A DNA stretch of 64,000 bases, from NCBI GenBank assembly GCA_024760905.1, contig CM045745.1, positions 7,947,782-8,011,781 on the forward strand, read 5' to 3'. Below, one piece after another: positions 32,730 to 42,605 of this stretch. This stretch comes from Plotosus lineatus. Taxonomy: Eukaryota; Chordata; Actinopteri; Siluriformes; Plotosidae. The stretch's first letter is position 1. Every line of letters begins with the position of its first letter. A program made the translations under genes and the position numbers. The notes under the pieces were generated by a model. The model was not told the DNA's origin. It was given only the letters and a program-made list of their open reading frames with translations, and did no database searches.

Positions 32730-33300
32730 TGGGTGCCATGGCTACATAGTGGATAGCACATCTGCCTCACTGGAAGAAGGTCCTGGGTTTGAGTTCCAGG
32801 CACGGGTTGGAATTTAACTGTTCTCCCCATCCTTGTATGGTGGGGCCGGTGGTGTAGTGGTTAGGGTGCTGGGCTCATGATCGGGAGGTTGTGAGTTCGA
32901 ATCCCACTGAGACCCTGACTGTGCTAAGACCCCTGGGCAAGGTCTCAACCACAAGTGTGAGTCTGTCCACCCAGCAGTATAAATGGGTACCAGTAAAACT
33001 ATACTGGGGAGGTGACCTGCGATGGGCGAGCGTCCCATCCAGGAGGAGTTGAACTCCTTGTCACTTCACGCTATGGAAACTGGGGGTAAGCACCGGTCTG
33101 ATGAGCCACTCGGCTTGGGTGTTGCTGAGCCACTAGGCTTGGGTGTAAAAAGCCCAAAGGACTTTGCCTATGCTTGTATGGGCTTTCTATGGATACTTTG
33201 GTTTCCTACACTCCAAAGACATGCACATATGGTTAACTTGCCCTAAGTGCGAGTGTGAGTAGTTAATTTGTGTGCTGGGCCGGCAATGGTCTGGCAAGGT
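32730..33300 (+). mobile_element. SINE type 3 split by a type 4 SINE
   Basis: The left half (32735-32840) carries GGATAGCACATCTGCCTCAC, GGTTTGAGTTCCAGG and CTGTTCTCCCCATCC. The right half (33173-33300) resumes with GGCTTTCTATGGATACTTTG and CTCCAAAGACATGCAC. The type 4 element lies between them. Confidence 0.88.
32841..33172 (+). mobile_element. SINE type 4 (tRNA-Met-like head), nested
   Basis: The head GGGGCCGGTGGTGTAGTGG contains an A box. GGGCTCATGATCGGGAGG matches the CAT anticodon arm of elongator tRNA-Met, and GAGTTCGAATCCC the B box. The body includes CTGGGCAAGGTCTCAACCAC and AGTATAAATGGGTACCAGTA, and the end is GGTGTAAAAAGCCC. A 9-bp duplication CTTGTATGG lies at 32832-32840 and 33173-33181. 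Confidence 0.92.
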
Positions 33301-33835
33301 GTTCAGTAGGGTGGAGTGAAAATTGTGAAAAATTAAAATTTTGATGATTTTTACTTGGAATAGAAATAAAAAGATGTGGAGAGATGTCATCTAAAAGATT
33401 TTAAAAGTTTATCCGGATAAGTTGATATCTTAGGATCCCCCAAGAGCGATGAATAGGATCATATTTGGGCATTTTTACTGAAAATGTTTAATTCCTATAT
33501 AGTGATCCAATTTGCTTTTTTATTATAAAGAACATATATATTAGGCAGTTTGGTACAGTCTTAACATATATTGTCTCAAAAAACACACATATAAGTCGAT
33601 ATGACTGTCACATATTAAAGTCTCGTTTTGTGTCAAAAACTGGCATTTTTGCCCTCGACTCCAGTCTTGTACGGATGAAGCTGTCTCGTCGATTGTTGCC
33701 ACATACAGACTGTGATGCCTCAGTCACCACCTTGATGCCCTTCTCCACAGCCTGTGTGTGGCATGGGTATCTGTCGAATGTGCCATATGCTGTGCCATAT
33801 GCTGTCACCACCTGCTGATAGTTTCCTCTACTAAA
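33300..33835 (-). pseudogene. Fragment of an unidentified repeat-associated protein
   Basis: The minus strand from about 33811 to 33610 reads FDRYPCHTQAVEKGIKVVTE, then ASQSVCGNNRRDSFIRTRLE and SRAKMPVFDTKRDF before a stop. I have a sense of having seen this type of segment in uncharacterised, probably transposon-associated proteins, but cannot name the family. The A+T-rich 33300-33600 may be its 3' part. Alternatively the piece is part of an unknown gene. Confidence 0.4.
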
Positions 33836-34383
33836 CTACTGAGTCCTGACCTTTCCAGTCCTACCAAATCTGTGAACTGTGAATGTTCTAATTATTTGGA
33901 GTTATTCCCTTTGCCGGCAATCGCGTGCGCTCGTGCTCTCAAAATCGACTTGACATACCTTATTTCGAGTGAGTTGCTGGAACCTCGACTTTTTTTTTTT
34001 ACAGATTTTTTATATTTTGCACATGTTTATAACTGGTATTGTTATGTCTTTTCTACACTATTCTGAATTGATTGTGCAAAACTATATGTTTCACGCCAGC
34101 CTAGTGTTCAGGGTGTACCATGTCTTAGCCCATTGTCTATCCTGCTTGTGAATCTAGTAGGATTAAATGGTTCGGTAAATGAGTTAGGTAGTGCAGAAAT
34201 TTTTCTGTATCTTATTACTGACAGTATATTTAACTGTTTATTAATCTCTAGAAAATGATTTGTCACTGTGGTCATTGTGAAATGCTCTACTTTATTGAAT
34301 TTCCAACAAAGCATCCTCAAGTGGCCTGATCTGTCATCAGTGGATGGTTATTACAAGATATGATTTGGCTTCTGGAAGCTACG
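33836..34383. other. Mostly unrecognised; one SINE tail fragment
   Basis: 34105-34185 resembles the shared SINE tail in plus orientation (GTTCAGGGTGTACCATG, CTAGTAGGATTAAATGG). The rest is not recognised. Confidence 0.45.
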
Positions 34384-34510
34384 TCTGTTGGGATTTTTAC
34401 ACCCGAGCCTCCTGGTTCATCAGGCCAAAGCTTTCACCTGGGTTCCGAAACATGCAATGATTAGGAGCTCAACTTCTCCTGAATGGGACGCTCATCTATC
34501 ACAGGTTACT
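34384..34510 (-). mobile_element. SINE type 4, 3' fragment
   Basis: The plus strand shows GTTGGGATTTTTACACCCGA, then GGTTCATCAGGCC and GGGACGCTCATC, the reverse of the type 4 end. The head is absent. Confidence 0.85.
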
Positions 34511-34554
34511 TTCTCAGTATGCTTTACTAGTAAAAACATTTTGTTCTCTGTGAA

Positions 34555-34671
34555 ACACTGCCAAACTGCTTAATCCTAAGAGGGTCACATGAAAGCTGAA
34601 GCCTATCTCAGCTGACACTAGGCAAAGGCAGGGTACACCCGAACAACCAGTCCCAGTTCAGTGAAAGGCCA

Positions 34672-34714
<43 letters not shown>

Positions 34715-34720
34715 TGCTTA
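34555..34720 (-). mobile_element. SINE tail fragment with (CA)n
   Basis: CTGCTTAATCCTAAGAGGGT and GCCTATCTCAGCTGACAC are the reverse of the shared type 2/3 tail. A (CA)n tract at 34674-34713 sits at the type 3 microsatellite site. Confidence 0.75.
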
Positions 34721-34734
34721 ATAAAGAATAAAAA

Positions 34735-34800
34735 TACATATATAAGTCGCGCTGGACTATAAGTCGCAAACTCATGGAAACTGTCTACCTTGGCTTGGAA
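34735..34800. mobile_element. MITE family F fragment
   Basis: TATAAGTCGCGCTGGACTAT and AAGTCGCAAACTC resemble the internal repeats of MITE family F. No ends are preserved. Confidence 0.5.
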
Positions 34801-35011
34801 ATGTGCTAGCAGTTTTTGTGACTTTGTGGTCCTCGCTCTGATAGATAGGTTGTGTTGCATGAAGCGGTAACACCAAGAAAGTCCTCACGCAAAGTCATTT
34901 ATATTCATCTCCTTGACAACTACCTGGACGTGGAGACAAAACTTTACTGTTGACAAGCCTCTCGCTGCAGCATGTTGCTCAAGCACCCATATGCGAGCTT
35001 GTTTCTCTAGC

Positions 35012-35245
35012 TGTGACTCCCACTATGCTAAGACTCCTGGGCAAGGTCTTAACCACAAGTGTGCCTCTGTTCACCCAGCAGTATAAATGGGTACCAGTAA
35101 AAATATCCTGGGAAGGTAACCTGCAATGGACTAGCGTCCCATCCAGGAGGAGTTGAACTCCTAGTGACTTCACACTATGGAAACGGGATAAGCACCGGTC
35201 TGCTGAGCCACTAGGCTTGAGTGGAAAAAGCTAAAAAGGACTTTT
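35012..35245 (+). mobile_element. SINE type 4, 5'-truncated
   Basis: It starts near ACTCCCACTATGCTAAGACT, contains AGTATAAATGGGTACCAGTA and CATCCAGGAGGAGTTGAACT, and ends with GGCTTGAGTGGAAAAAGC. The tRNA-like head is missing. Confidence 0.92.
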
Positions 35246-35254
35246 CATTGCAGT

Positions 35255-35410
35255 AATAATAATCTCCGCTTTTCTTCCTTTCCTCACCAGTTTCTCGTTC
35301 ACTCCAAGCTTACTTTCTACTGCTCGATTACCATTTTCTGCTGCATATTTCACTACTTGCAGCTTGTAATCCGCAGAATAAGATTTTCTTTTTGGGGACA
35401 TTTCTTCAGT
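35255..35410 (-). pseudogene. Pogo-group transposase N-terminal DNA-binding fragment
   Basis: The minus strand encodes MSPKRKSYSADYKLQVVKYA and then AENGNRAVESKLGVNEKLVRKGRKAE over several codons. The pattern KRKSY-x-A/E-x-KL-x-VV-x-YA-x-x-x-GNRA is that of Brinker-like helix-turn-helix domains at the start of POGK-like DDE transposases. The tryptophan expected in the RKWRK end is glycine here. The sequence then runs into a type 4 SINE, so nothing of the catalytic domain remains. It could also be a remnant of a domesticated pogo gene, but no exon structure supports this. Confidence 0.7.
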
Positions 35411-35516
35411 GGTGGATGAGCAGGTACTGGTACCTAAGCGTAGAGTGCCCTCTTGTGGTTGTGAGTGTAAAAATAACAAACATGTGAAATTATGTTTATG
35501 ATGACGAACAGAATTA

Positions 35517-35789
35517 CAGTTGTACCTCACCTTACAAAATTAATCCGTTCCAGAAGTGGTTTTGTAACCTTGATTTTTCGTAAATTGAACCGCATTTTAC
35601 ATTTAAAATGCATTATTCATTCCAAGGCCCCTGATACTACCCCCTAAACCCTTTAAAATGATAAAAGTATACCTTTTAAGGCATTCTTCTGCTTGAATAT
35701 CGACGGCTTTGGCCATATCCTTTGCGATATCACTAAACTGCATACCACAAACCCACTTCTTCTTTTCACTCGCACTAGGAATTACACGA

Positions 35790-35849
<60 letters not shown>

Positions 35850-35858
35850 GCGTGCGCG

Positions 35859-35905
<47 letters not shown>

Positions 35906-36353
35906 ATGTGTGTGTTGACCATGTCTTCTTAGCAGAGTTATAAACTTACAAATGTTTATGCAAGGTTAAAAGCCTGAACCAAAAAATAAAGTTGCGATGA
36001 GCACACTTGAAAAACTAACAAAACAACAGTAACTCGGTCCTTTACATGAAAAGCATCATGGGTATTATGGAGATGAAGCTCCATAATAGCCAATGGAAGG
36101 GAGCTGCGTCATTCCTCCAAGTCAGTGGGAGGCCAGCGAGGCGGGATGTTGGGAGATAGCCAATGGGAGGCCAGTGGGGTGGGATGTTGGGAGATAGCCA
36201 ATGGGAGAGCAACTCGCGCATTGTTTGAATTTTTGAGATGGCGCTTTCGTAACTTGAACTTGTTTCGTATCCAGAGACAAAAATATTAGGAAAATGCGTT
36301 TCGTAACCTGGATTTTTCATTTGTTGGGACTTCCGTAAGGTGAGGTACCACTG
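35517..36353 (-). mobile_element. Pogo-like element copy C
   Basis: Ends CAGTTGTACCTCACCTTACA and the inverse of CAGTGGTACCTCACCTTACG, with TA on both sides (35515-35516, 36354-36355). It has a long (GT)n tract at 35788-35917, at the same internal site as in copy A. A CCAATGGGAG-type minisatellite lies at 36088-36212. The N-terminal coding remnant is broken. Confidence 0.9.
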
Positions 36354-36455
36354 TATATGGAATAATTTCACAAAAAAGTCCCTCTGGAGTATTAGTCGCA
36401 CCTTCAGCCAAAGTATGGAAAAAATTGCAACTTATAGTCCGGAAAATACGGTAGA
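36354..36455. mobile_element. MITE family F fragment
   Basis: TATTAGTCGCACCTTCAGCC and CAACTTATAGTCCGGAAAAT with ACGGTA form the right end of family F. The left part is missing where it meets the pogo-like element. Confidence 0.65.
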
Positions 36456-36560
36456 AGAAACCCACCCAAGCGTGGGTAGAATTCCACACAGAAACACTCA
36501 TGCTGAGGATTTGAATCCTGGACTTTCTTGCTGTGAGAGAGACATGCTAACATGCCTGGG
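36456..36560 (-). mobile_element. SINE type 3 head fragment
   Basis: The minus strand carries GTTAGCATGTCTCTCTCACA and GGATTCAAATCC, then GTTTCTGTGTGGAATTC, i.e. head and first body part only. Confidence 0.78.
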
Positions 36561-37360
36561 AACAAAGAGCCTGAAATCTAGTTCCATCTACTCAAAGTTG
36601 ATCAAATATTTTCCCCACAAGGCTAATTTCTCTGGTGCTATGTGTCACCAATTAGTGAACGATTCTTTTTTCTTTTTAATTTTTTTGCAACCACATGCAC
36701 ACGTGCTGTTTGAGAGGCACTCTTGTGTCTATAAACCTGTGACTGAATGACATGCTATCCAGGTGGCTTGAATATCTTAAATCTACAACAGCATATTTTG
36801 CTAGCATGCTTCCTAAATTAACAGGACTGCTTTCTCTAAGACTGAGAGCACTGCACACATATCCGTTTACACAAAGTAGGTTTAATGACATTGAGGGGTT
36901 TTTTTTTTTTTTAGTATTTTAGATATGTCTTGCCTTTTTTTTCTTTTTAGCAGATTTGTACTGGAAGCAGTAGAGAATAAGAAACACTAATACCCAACAG
37001 ACCATAAGATAATTTAATCTGAAGTGCATGTTATGGATTTGAGCATAGGTGGTCAGGCTTTGGCTTCTGTTCGCCTCTGAACGCTATCAGTCCATCAGGT
37101 AAATAGACTCGTGCCATATCCTTTCACTTGGCTGACACTGAAAAGTAGCTGGAAATAAAGTCAGCAGAAAGTGGCAATTCTGACGAGCTGCTTAAAGGTT
37201 GAGGTGGAAAAAAGTCAAGTAAAAATACCAAAGTGATATTCTATCACCCCTCATTTTATTACCATTGAGTCTCCCTGTCTCTTTCTCTCTCTCTTCTCGA
37301 ATCAGCTTCTTACCTTTAATTCATTGCAGTACTACCAAATAATCAAAGTATATTCTCATA
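36561..37360. other. No recognised feature
   Basis: No gene or repeat family was recognised. A T run lies at 36898-36912 and a TC-rich stretch at 37268-37300. Confidence 0.5.
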
Positions 37361-37363
37361 AAA

Positions 37364-38175
37364 CTACAGTTTGGGTTTACGTCCTGGCCGTAGCACTACC
37401 GACCAACTCTATATGCATTACAGGATCCTGGAGGGGGCGATGGGAGTTTGCCCAATCTATCCACATGTGCTTTGTGGATTTCGAAGGCTTTCGACCGTGT
37501 CCCTCGGGCTATCTTGTGGGGCGTGCTCTGGAGTATGGTATTCTGGACACGTTGCTATGGGCCATTATGTCACTGTATAACGGGAGCCAGAGTTTGGGTC
37601 GTATTGAGAAAAACAAGTCGAATTCATTTCCGATGAGGGTTGGAGTCAGCCAAGGCTCTCCTTTGTCACCAATTCTGTTCATAATTTTTATGGACAGAAT
37701 TTCTAGGTGCAACCGAGTCGTTGAAAGGTTCTGGTTTGGTGGCCATCGGATCTCGGCTTTACTTTTGCAGATGGCGTTGTCCTTTTGGCCTGGATCTCCA
37801 GCTCTTACTGGAGCGATTCACAGTCGAGTGCGACGCGAAGATGAAAATCAGCACCTCCAAGTCCGAGGCCATGGTTCTCAGTCGGACAAGGGTGGAAAGC
37901 ACCCTCCGGATCGGGAATGAGGGAATGAGGTCCTGCCTCAAGTGGAGGAGACCAAGTATCTCGGGGTCTTGTTCAAAAGTGAGGGAAGGATGAACTGTGA
38001 GATCGACAGATAGATCGCTGCAGCCTCTGCTGTAAAGCAGAGCCTGTACCGGTCTGTTGTGGTTAAGAGGGAGCGGTTCAGTGTCCCCCCGGAAATGCTG
38101 GAAGAAGTGGCTGGGGAGAGGGATGTCTGGACCTCATTGCTTAGGCTGCTGCCCCCGTGACCTAACCCTGGAATA
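37364..38175 (+). mobile_element. LINE-C reverse transcriptase relic
   Basis: Plus-strand frames together show GLRPGRSTTDQLYMHYRILE, then FAQSIHMCFVDFEGFRPCPS, MRVGVSQGSPLSPILFIIFM with DRISRC, and KMKISTSKSEAMVLSRTRVE. These are the RT palm blocks of a non-LTR retrotransposon distinct from LINE-A. The FADD catalytic block is broken (it reads FCRWRCP near 37765). Several frame shifts and an internal deletion near 38090 are evident. The 3' end is followed by a (GAT)n tract. Confidence 0.85.
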
Positions 38176-38182
38176 AGCAGAA

Positions 38183-38203
38183 GATGATGATGATGATGAT
38201 GAC

Positions 38204-38251
<48 letters not shown>

Positions 38252-38252
38252 A
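38183..38252. repeat. (GAT)n microsatellite
   Basis: ATG/GAT repeats directly after the LINE-C 3' end. They probably grew from the simple-repeat tail of that element. Confidence 0.96.
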
Positions 38253-38349
38253 AACTATGTTTTGAAGAATACCTTAGAGCCAAATGTTTGTAGGCTCATC
38301 ACCATAAAACATCTTGTTCGATATTTACAGTATTCCCCAGTTTGTAGTT

Positions 38350-38770
38350 ATAATAACCCTCATGCTTCTGGGAAGACTTTCCACCAGACTTTGACATGTA
38401 AGGTCTGAGACTTGAGCTCATTCAGCCACAAGACAATTAGTAAGATCAAGCAACTGATGCTAGATGAAGAAGGTGGGGGTGCAGTTGACGTCCCACTTCA
38501 TCCCAAAGATGTTCAGTGGGGGTTAAGGTCGGGGCTCTGTGCAAGACACACAGGAGTCTGTCCATTCCAACTTTGGTTAACCTTAATTTTATGGAGTTAG
38601 CGTTGAGTTCATGAGCACTGTTGTGTTGGAATGAGATTGCTGCTCTTAGTTTTATTGAAGGGATTTTCATGCTCCAGCACACGATGTTTCTCAGTACACT
38701 TCTGTGCTCCAGCATTGTTGAATCTGTGTGTGGAAGGCGTATACATTAATGTGATGGTCAGGTAAAGCAA
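38350..38770 (-). pseudogene. Tc1-like transposase C-terminal relic
   Basis: The minus strand encodes SFQHNSAHELNANSIKLRLT, then RAPTLTPTEHLWDEVGRQLH. This is the Tc1-like block around SPDLNPTEHLWDEL, in which the catalytic aspartate has become threonine here. Flanking sequence such as GTTCAGTGGGGGTTAAGGTC and GTGATGGTCAGG also belongs to this fish repeat. It is dead by substitution and truncation. Confidence 0.78.
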
Positions 38771-38774
38771 ACAT

Positions 38775-39005
38775 AATGCACATGCTTAATCCTCCTAGGG
38801 TTGAGGAAAGGCTGTAACCTATCTCAGGTGGGTGAAGACGGGGTACACCTTGTCAGACCAACAGGAACAGCTTGTCAAACCATCACGGGACCAACACGCA
38901 CACAACCATTCACATGGACACTCATGGACAATTTAAGATTAGCCAAACATGCGTGTCTTTGGACTGTAGAGGAAACCGGCATACCTGAAGGAAACTCATA
39001 CACAC
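38775..39005 (-). mobile_element. SINE type 3, partial
   Basis: The reverse of the tail (GCTTAATCCTCCTAGGGTTG, ACCTATCTCAGG) and of the body (GGACTGTAGAGGAAACCGGC) is present. The head is lost. Confidence 0.75.
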
Positions 39006-39289
39006 TGTAGCGAGGGTCCAGGTGATGAGGCCTAGCCATAGCTGCAGTTAGCAGAGCTCCGGAGCATCAGAAATAAGTGATAAAGTCGAGAAATGTCTAC
39101 ACTGCAGCTTTATTTAGCTGATTGTGCTGTCGACCATATAAAACTAGGCTGGCATTGCTCATTCTGTGAAATTTAAAGAAATAGAGACTGGATGTGTGAC
39201 ATATTAGGAGAGGCACACTGATACAGTGCAGCACAGCAAAAAAAACAAACAAAAAAAAACATTCGCCACCTTGTGGAGTAAACCAGCAT
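39006..39289. other. No recognised feature
   Basis: No gene or repeat was recognised. Confidence 0.45.
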
Positions 39290-39783
39290 TATAGTAAACC
39301 TACACTTTTCACGGTTAATGGGGACCGAGACCCTCCGCGAACACTGAATTTCCGCGAAGTAGGATCGACCCCCTGACTGATGCATACGTACATGTATATG
39401 TGTATATAATATCAATAAATACATATTCAACACTATTAATCCTTATAACAATTATACATTCAAAAATAATCCATAAGATGTAAATAAAATATAAATACAA
39501 ACACAAATGCACACCCAAACGTGCACACACATACAGACGCACGAGCGCACATGCACAGATGTGCACCTCACATAAAATGTAAGTAGTTTTTTGGGGGGAG
39601 TTTGGGTTATTTTTTGTTTTTGTTTGTTTGGGTATTTTTGCATAATTGTTTTTTTTGCAGCATTTTGCTTAAACTTTTCCCTATTTCTCCTTAATTTCCT
39701 TATTTTGTAATTTTTTTATGAATATTTTTGAAAAACCCACAATGCACTGAAACCTCAGGAATTGAAGCAGCGAGGGGTCAACA
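39290..39783. mobile_element. Pogo/Tigger-type MITE, family E copy 4 (degenerate)
   Basis: CACGGTTAATGGGGACCGAG near the left and GAAGCAGCGAGGGGTCAAC at the right, with TACATGTATATGTGTATA inside, match the other family E copies. The terminal CAG is lost on the left. Confidence 0.72.
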
Positions 39784-39799
39784 TGTAAACTATGCATAG

Positions 39800-39890
39800 G
39801 AGTGCATGAGTCTGGGATTTGAACCCAGGACCTTCTTGTTGTGAGGCAGACAGGCTAACCACGAGGCCATCATACCACCCCATAGTTACA
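39800..39890 (-). mobile_element. SINE type 3 head fragment
   Basis: The minus strand reads GGGTGGTATGATGGCCTCGT, GGTTAGCCTGTCTGCCTCAC and GGGTTCAAATCCC, a tRNA-Val-like head only. Confidence 0.82.
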
Positions 39891-40045
39891 TTATGTATAC
39901 GTATATAAAAATCATAACTACAAAGCGATCTAGTCTATTTACACAGGATATTGTTTATCTTTTAACACATCACGCTCTGGTATCCTACAAACTCGGAACA
40001 AAGTTTTTAAGTCTGCCGTTTGCAATAAGTAAAAAAAAATCTATC

Positions 40046-40298
40046 TTTCATTCATTCATTTTCTGTAACCGCTTAATCCTAATTAGGGTCGCAGGGAGGC
40101 TGGCACCCATCCCAGCCGACTCTGGGCGAGTGCAGAATACACCCTGGACAGCTCGCCAGGCCATCGCAGGGCAGAAACACAGTGACGGCTATGCAACTAC
40201 TCTTGATGAAAGTCAGCAATGGCTCTTTTACATGAACCTCTCACCACAGACAGTGAGAGACATGGACAGCCTTTGATAACCCAGTTAGCTGCACTGAG
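40046..40298 (-). mobile_element. SINE type 2, 5'-truncated
   Basis: On the minus strand it runs from CAGTGCAGCTAACTGGGTTA to CCTAATTAGGATTAAGCGGT and AATGAATGAATG. The head is absent. Confidence 0.93.
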
Positions 40299-40377
40299 GG
40301 CCATTAATAATGTATAAAAACACAATATAACAAGACGTGGTATTGCAGAGAGAGAGACGTTTTGCACAATTCTACTA

Positions 40378-40686
40378 CCACAGGTAGGAAAGTCTGTTGG
40401 GTTTTTACACCCGAGCCTTGTGGCTCATCAGGCTGGTGCTTATCCCCGGTTTCCACAGCATGAAGCGACCAGGAGTTCAACTCCACCTGGATGGGACGCT
40501 AGTCCATCGCAGGTTACCTTCCCAGTATATTTTTACTGGTACCCATTTATACTGCTGGGTGAACAGAGGCACACTTGTGGTTGAGACCATGCTCAGGGGT
40601 CTTAGCCCAGTGAGGGTCTCAGTGGGATTCGAACTCACAACCTCCCGATGATGAGCACAGCACCCTAACCACTACACCACCGGCCC
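40378..40686 (-). mobile_element. SINE type 4 (complete)
   Basis: The minus strand begins GGGGCCGGTGGTGTAGTGG and ends GGTGTAAAAACCCAACAGAC. A perfect 11-bp target duplication CAATTCTACTA lies at 40367-40377 and 40687-40697. Confidence 0.94.
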
Positions 40687-40697
40687 CAATTCTACTA

Positions 40698-41761
40698 GTA
40701 ACTCTGAGAATTACATAAACTTCACTGATATGTACTGATGGAAATTCCTGGGGAAATTGCAGTTCAGCCAAAAAAAAAAAAAAAAAAAAAAAAAGATACC
40801 TCCTTGACCTCTTTTCACGGTGTCTAGTTTTTCTGTAAAAGTCCGCCTTAAAAGTGGATTTTTAAGAATGTCTGACACCAAGTCAATTTGTCCTCCTCTG
40901 TCAGCCAATGTGTGCGCAAAAAATTTTGAACTTAAATGTATTGCGTGCAGGTCACCACAAAACATTCAGCTTGTTTTGATCTGACCAACCATCCAGAGGA
41001 CAGAAAATGCTGATATTATTGTGGGCCCGCTAGCTAGCCCTGTGAGGGGAATCTGAAATCTGATTGGTTTAAGAAACAGCCCCTATTACTAATATGGTTC
41101 AAGTGACATCAACCTACACGCTGATTCTGAAGCAGCTGGGAAAATTCGATTGACATGGCAGCACACAGAAACCAAAATCTGATCGGACAAAAAACTTCTG
41201 ACACTGACATACACACTGAAGCAGTGCCGTCAAGAGACGTGTGACGAAACGAGTGGAATAAACTGCTGGGAATAAATTAATACAATTTAATGGAACAACT
41301 TCTAGAATTGAGGTTGTGAATGTAGGTCAGAGCTTCTGGCAGTGTTCAGGCCTGCAGAGAAGGCTTTGTCGCCCCTGATGATCCACCACTGGTGTTTTAC
41401 AAGCTCGGAGCAGGAGTGAGTTCAGTTGATATCAGTGAATTGATAAACGTTTGTATTTGTAGAAGTCGAATGTTTTACTCAGGCTGTCCTGTACCTCAGG
41501 GTCCGCCGAACGAAACAGAAAATGCAACCCAATACACTGTCAGCTCCCACGATACCAACGCCAAGCTTGATGTCAAGGTAAAAACAGTTCCCCATCTCCG
41601 TCAGCATTGATTTTGTCAAAGTTTATTATTATTAGTAGTATTAGTTCTTCATTATTTTTTAATTTTTTTTATGAGGAGTTAAAATTTTCTGAGTCAAAAG
41701 GTTTTTCGGTACAGTCATTACTACATAAAGTAACTATGTCAAATGCAGCCATTTATTCCCT

Positions 41762-41762
<1 letters not shown>
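40698..41762. other. No confirmed feature; one possible exon
   Basis: A poly-A run lies at 40769-40794. A stretch at 41463-41577 is bounded by TTTGTATTTGTAG and AAG|GTAAAA. It is open as a peptide containing YSGCPVPQGPPNETENATQY, but I do not recognise it. Confidence 0.35.
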
Positions 41763-41799
<37 letters not shown>

Positions 41800-41806
41800 C
41801 ACACAT

Positions 41807-41842
<36 letters not shown>

Positions 41843-41855
41843 AAAGACACACGCG

Positions 41856-41946
<91 letters not shown>

Positions 41947-41968
41947 GCACACGCACTCACACACACAG
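41763..41968. repeat. Long (CA)n microsatellite
   Basis: CA repeats of about 200 bp with a few interruptions (AGAGAAAG near 41840, CGCATA). Confidence 0.98.
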
Positions 41969-41969
41969 A

Positions 41970-42605
41970 GTATATACATTTGGTATTCAGTGTATTCTAA
42001 AGCTTCTCGTCTCTGCATGATGTCCAGATGGCTAATTTAAAAGCACAGAGCTTCTTTGCCAGATGGGGCACTCACAGGTCAGTGTGACATATGGCTCGAA
42101 TCAGGTTCAGGAAAGCTCGTTAACCTTGCTCCTCTATACCAGTCTTTCCTGCTTCATTCATGTTTCTCTTTACTTATTAACCGTCACCTCTGCTGAACTA
42201 CTCTCTAGCAGTGAGTTTCTGTAGACTAAACCCTTTTCTCTCTAATATGGAGTGGGAATGCCTCATTCATTAACTCATTTAGGTTACTCATTCATTTGCT
42301 GAACTGCTTAATATTTCCAAGGTTGCAGGTAGGTTCATGCCTATCTCAGCCGATTCTGGTTGAAGGCTAAGTATTGAAGTTAAGAGGCTAGCACTTGTAC
42401 AACTTGTATTATCCACAGTGAAATTCTCAGAGCTAAATTCACTGGTCCAGTTCACTGGGTCCAGTTAGGCTCAAGTGAACCCTGAAAAGGAGGCTTCAAC
42501 ATTGGGGATTTTATGGTGTAATGTATACGTAATAAAATCATGACCAAATCATCATCAAAATTATGGTGTAATGTATACCTAATAAAAGTGTAATGTATAC
42601 ATAAT
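41970..42605. other. Mostly unrecognised
   Basis: 42290-42400 shows a worn reverse SINE tail (CTGCTTAATATTTCCAAGG, GCCTATCTCAGCCGATTC). Short direct repeats of GTGTAATGTATACNTAATAA lie at 42510-42607. Confidence 0.5.

Noticed and set aside
32841..32915. tRNA-Met-like sequence as a functional tRNA gene
   Set aside because: It is the head of a type 4 SINE with target duplications and an imperfect acceptor stem.
41607..42020. Open frame of 137 codons over the (CA)n tract
   Set aside because: It is His-Thr repeats from the microsatellite, present in several frames and on both strands.
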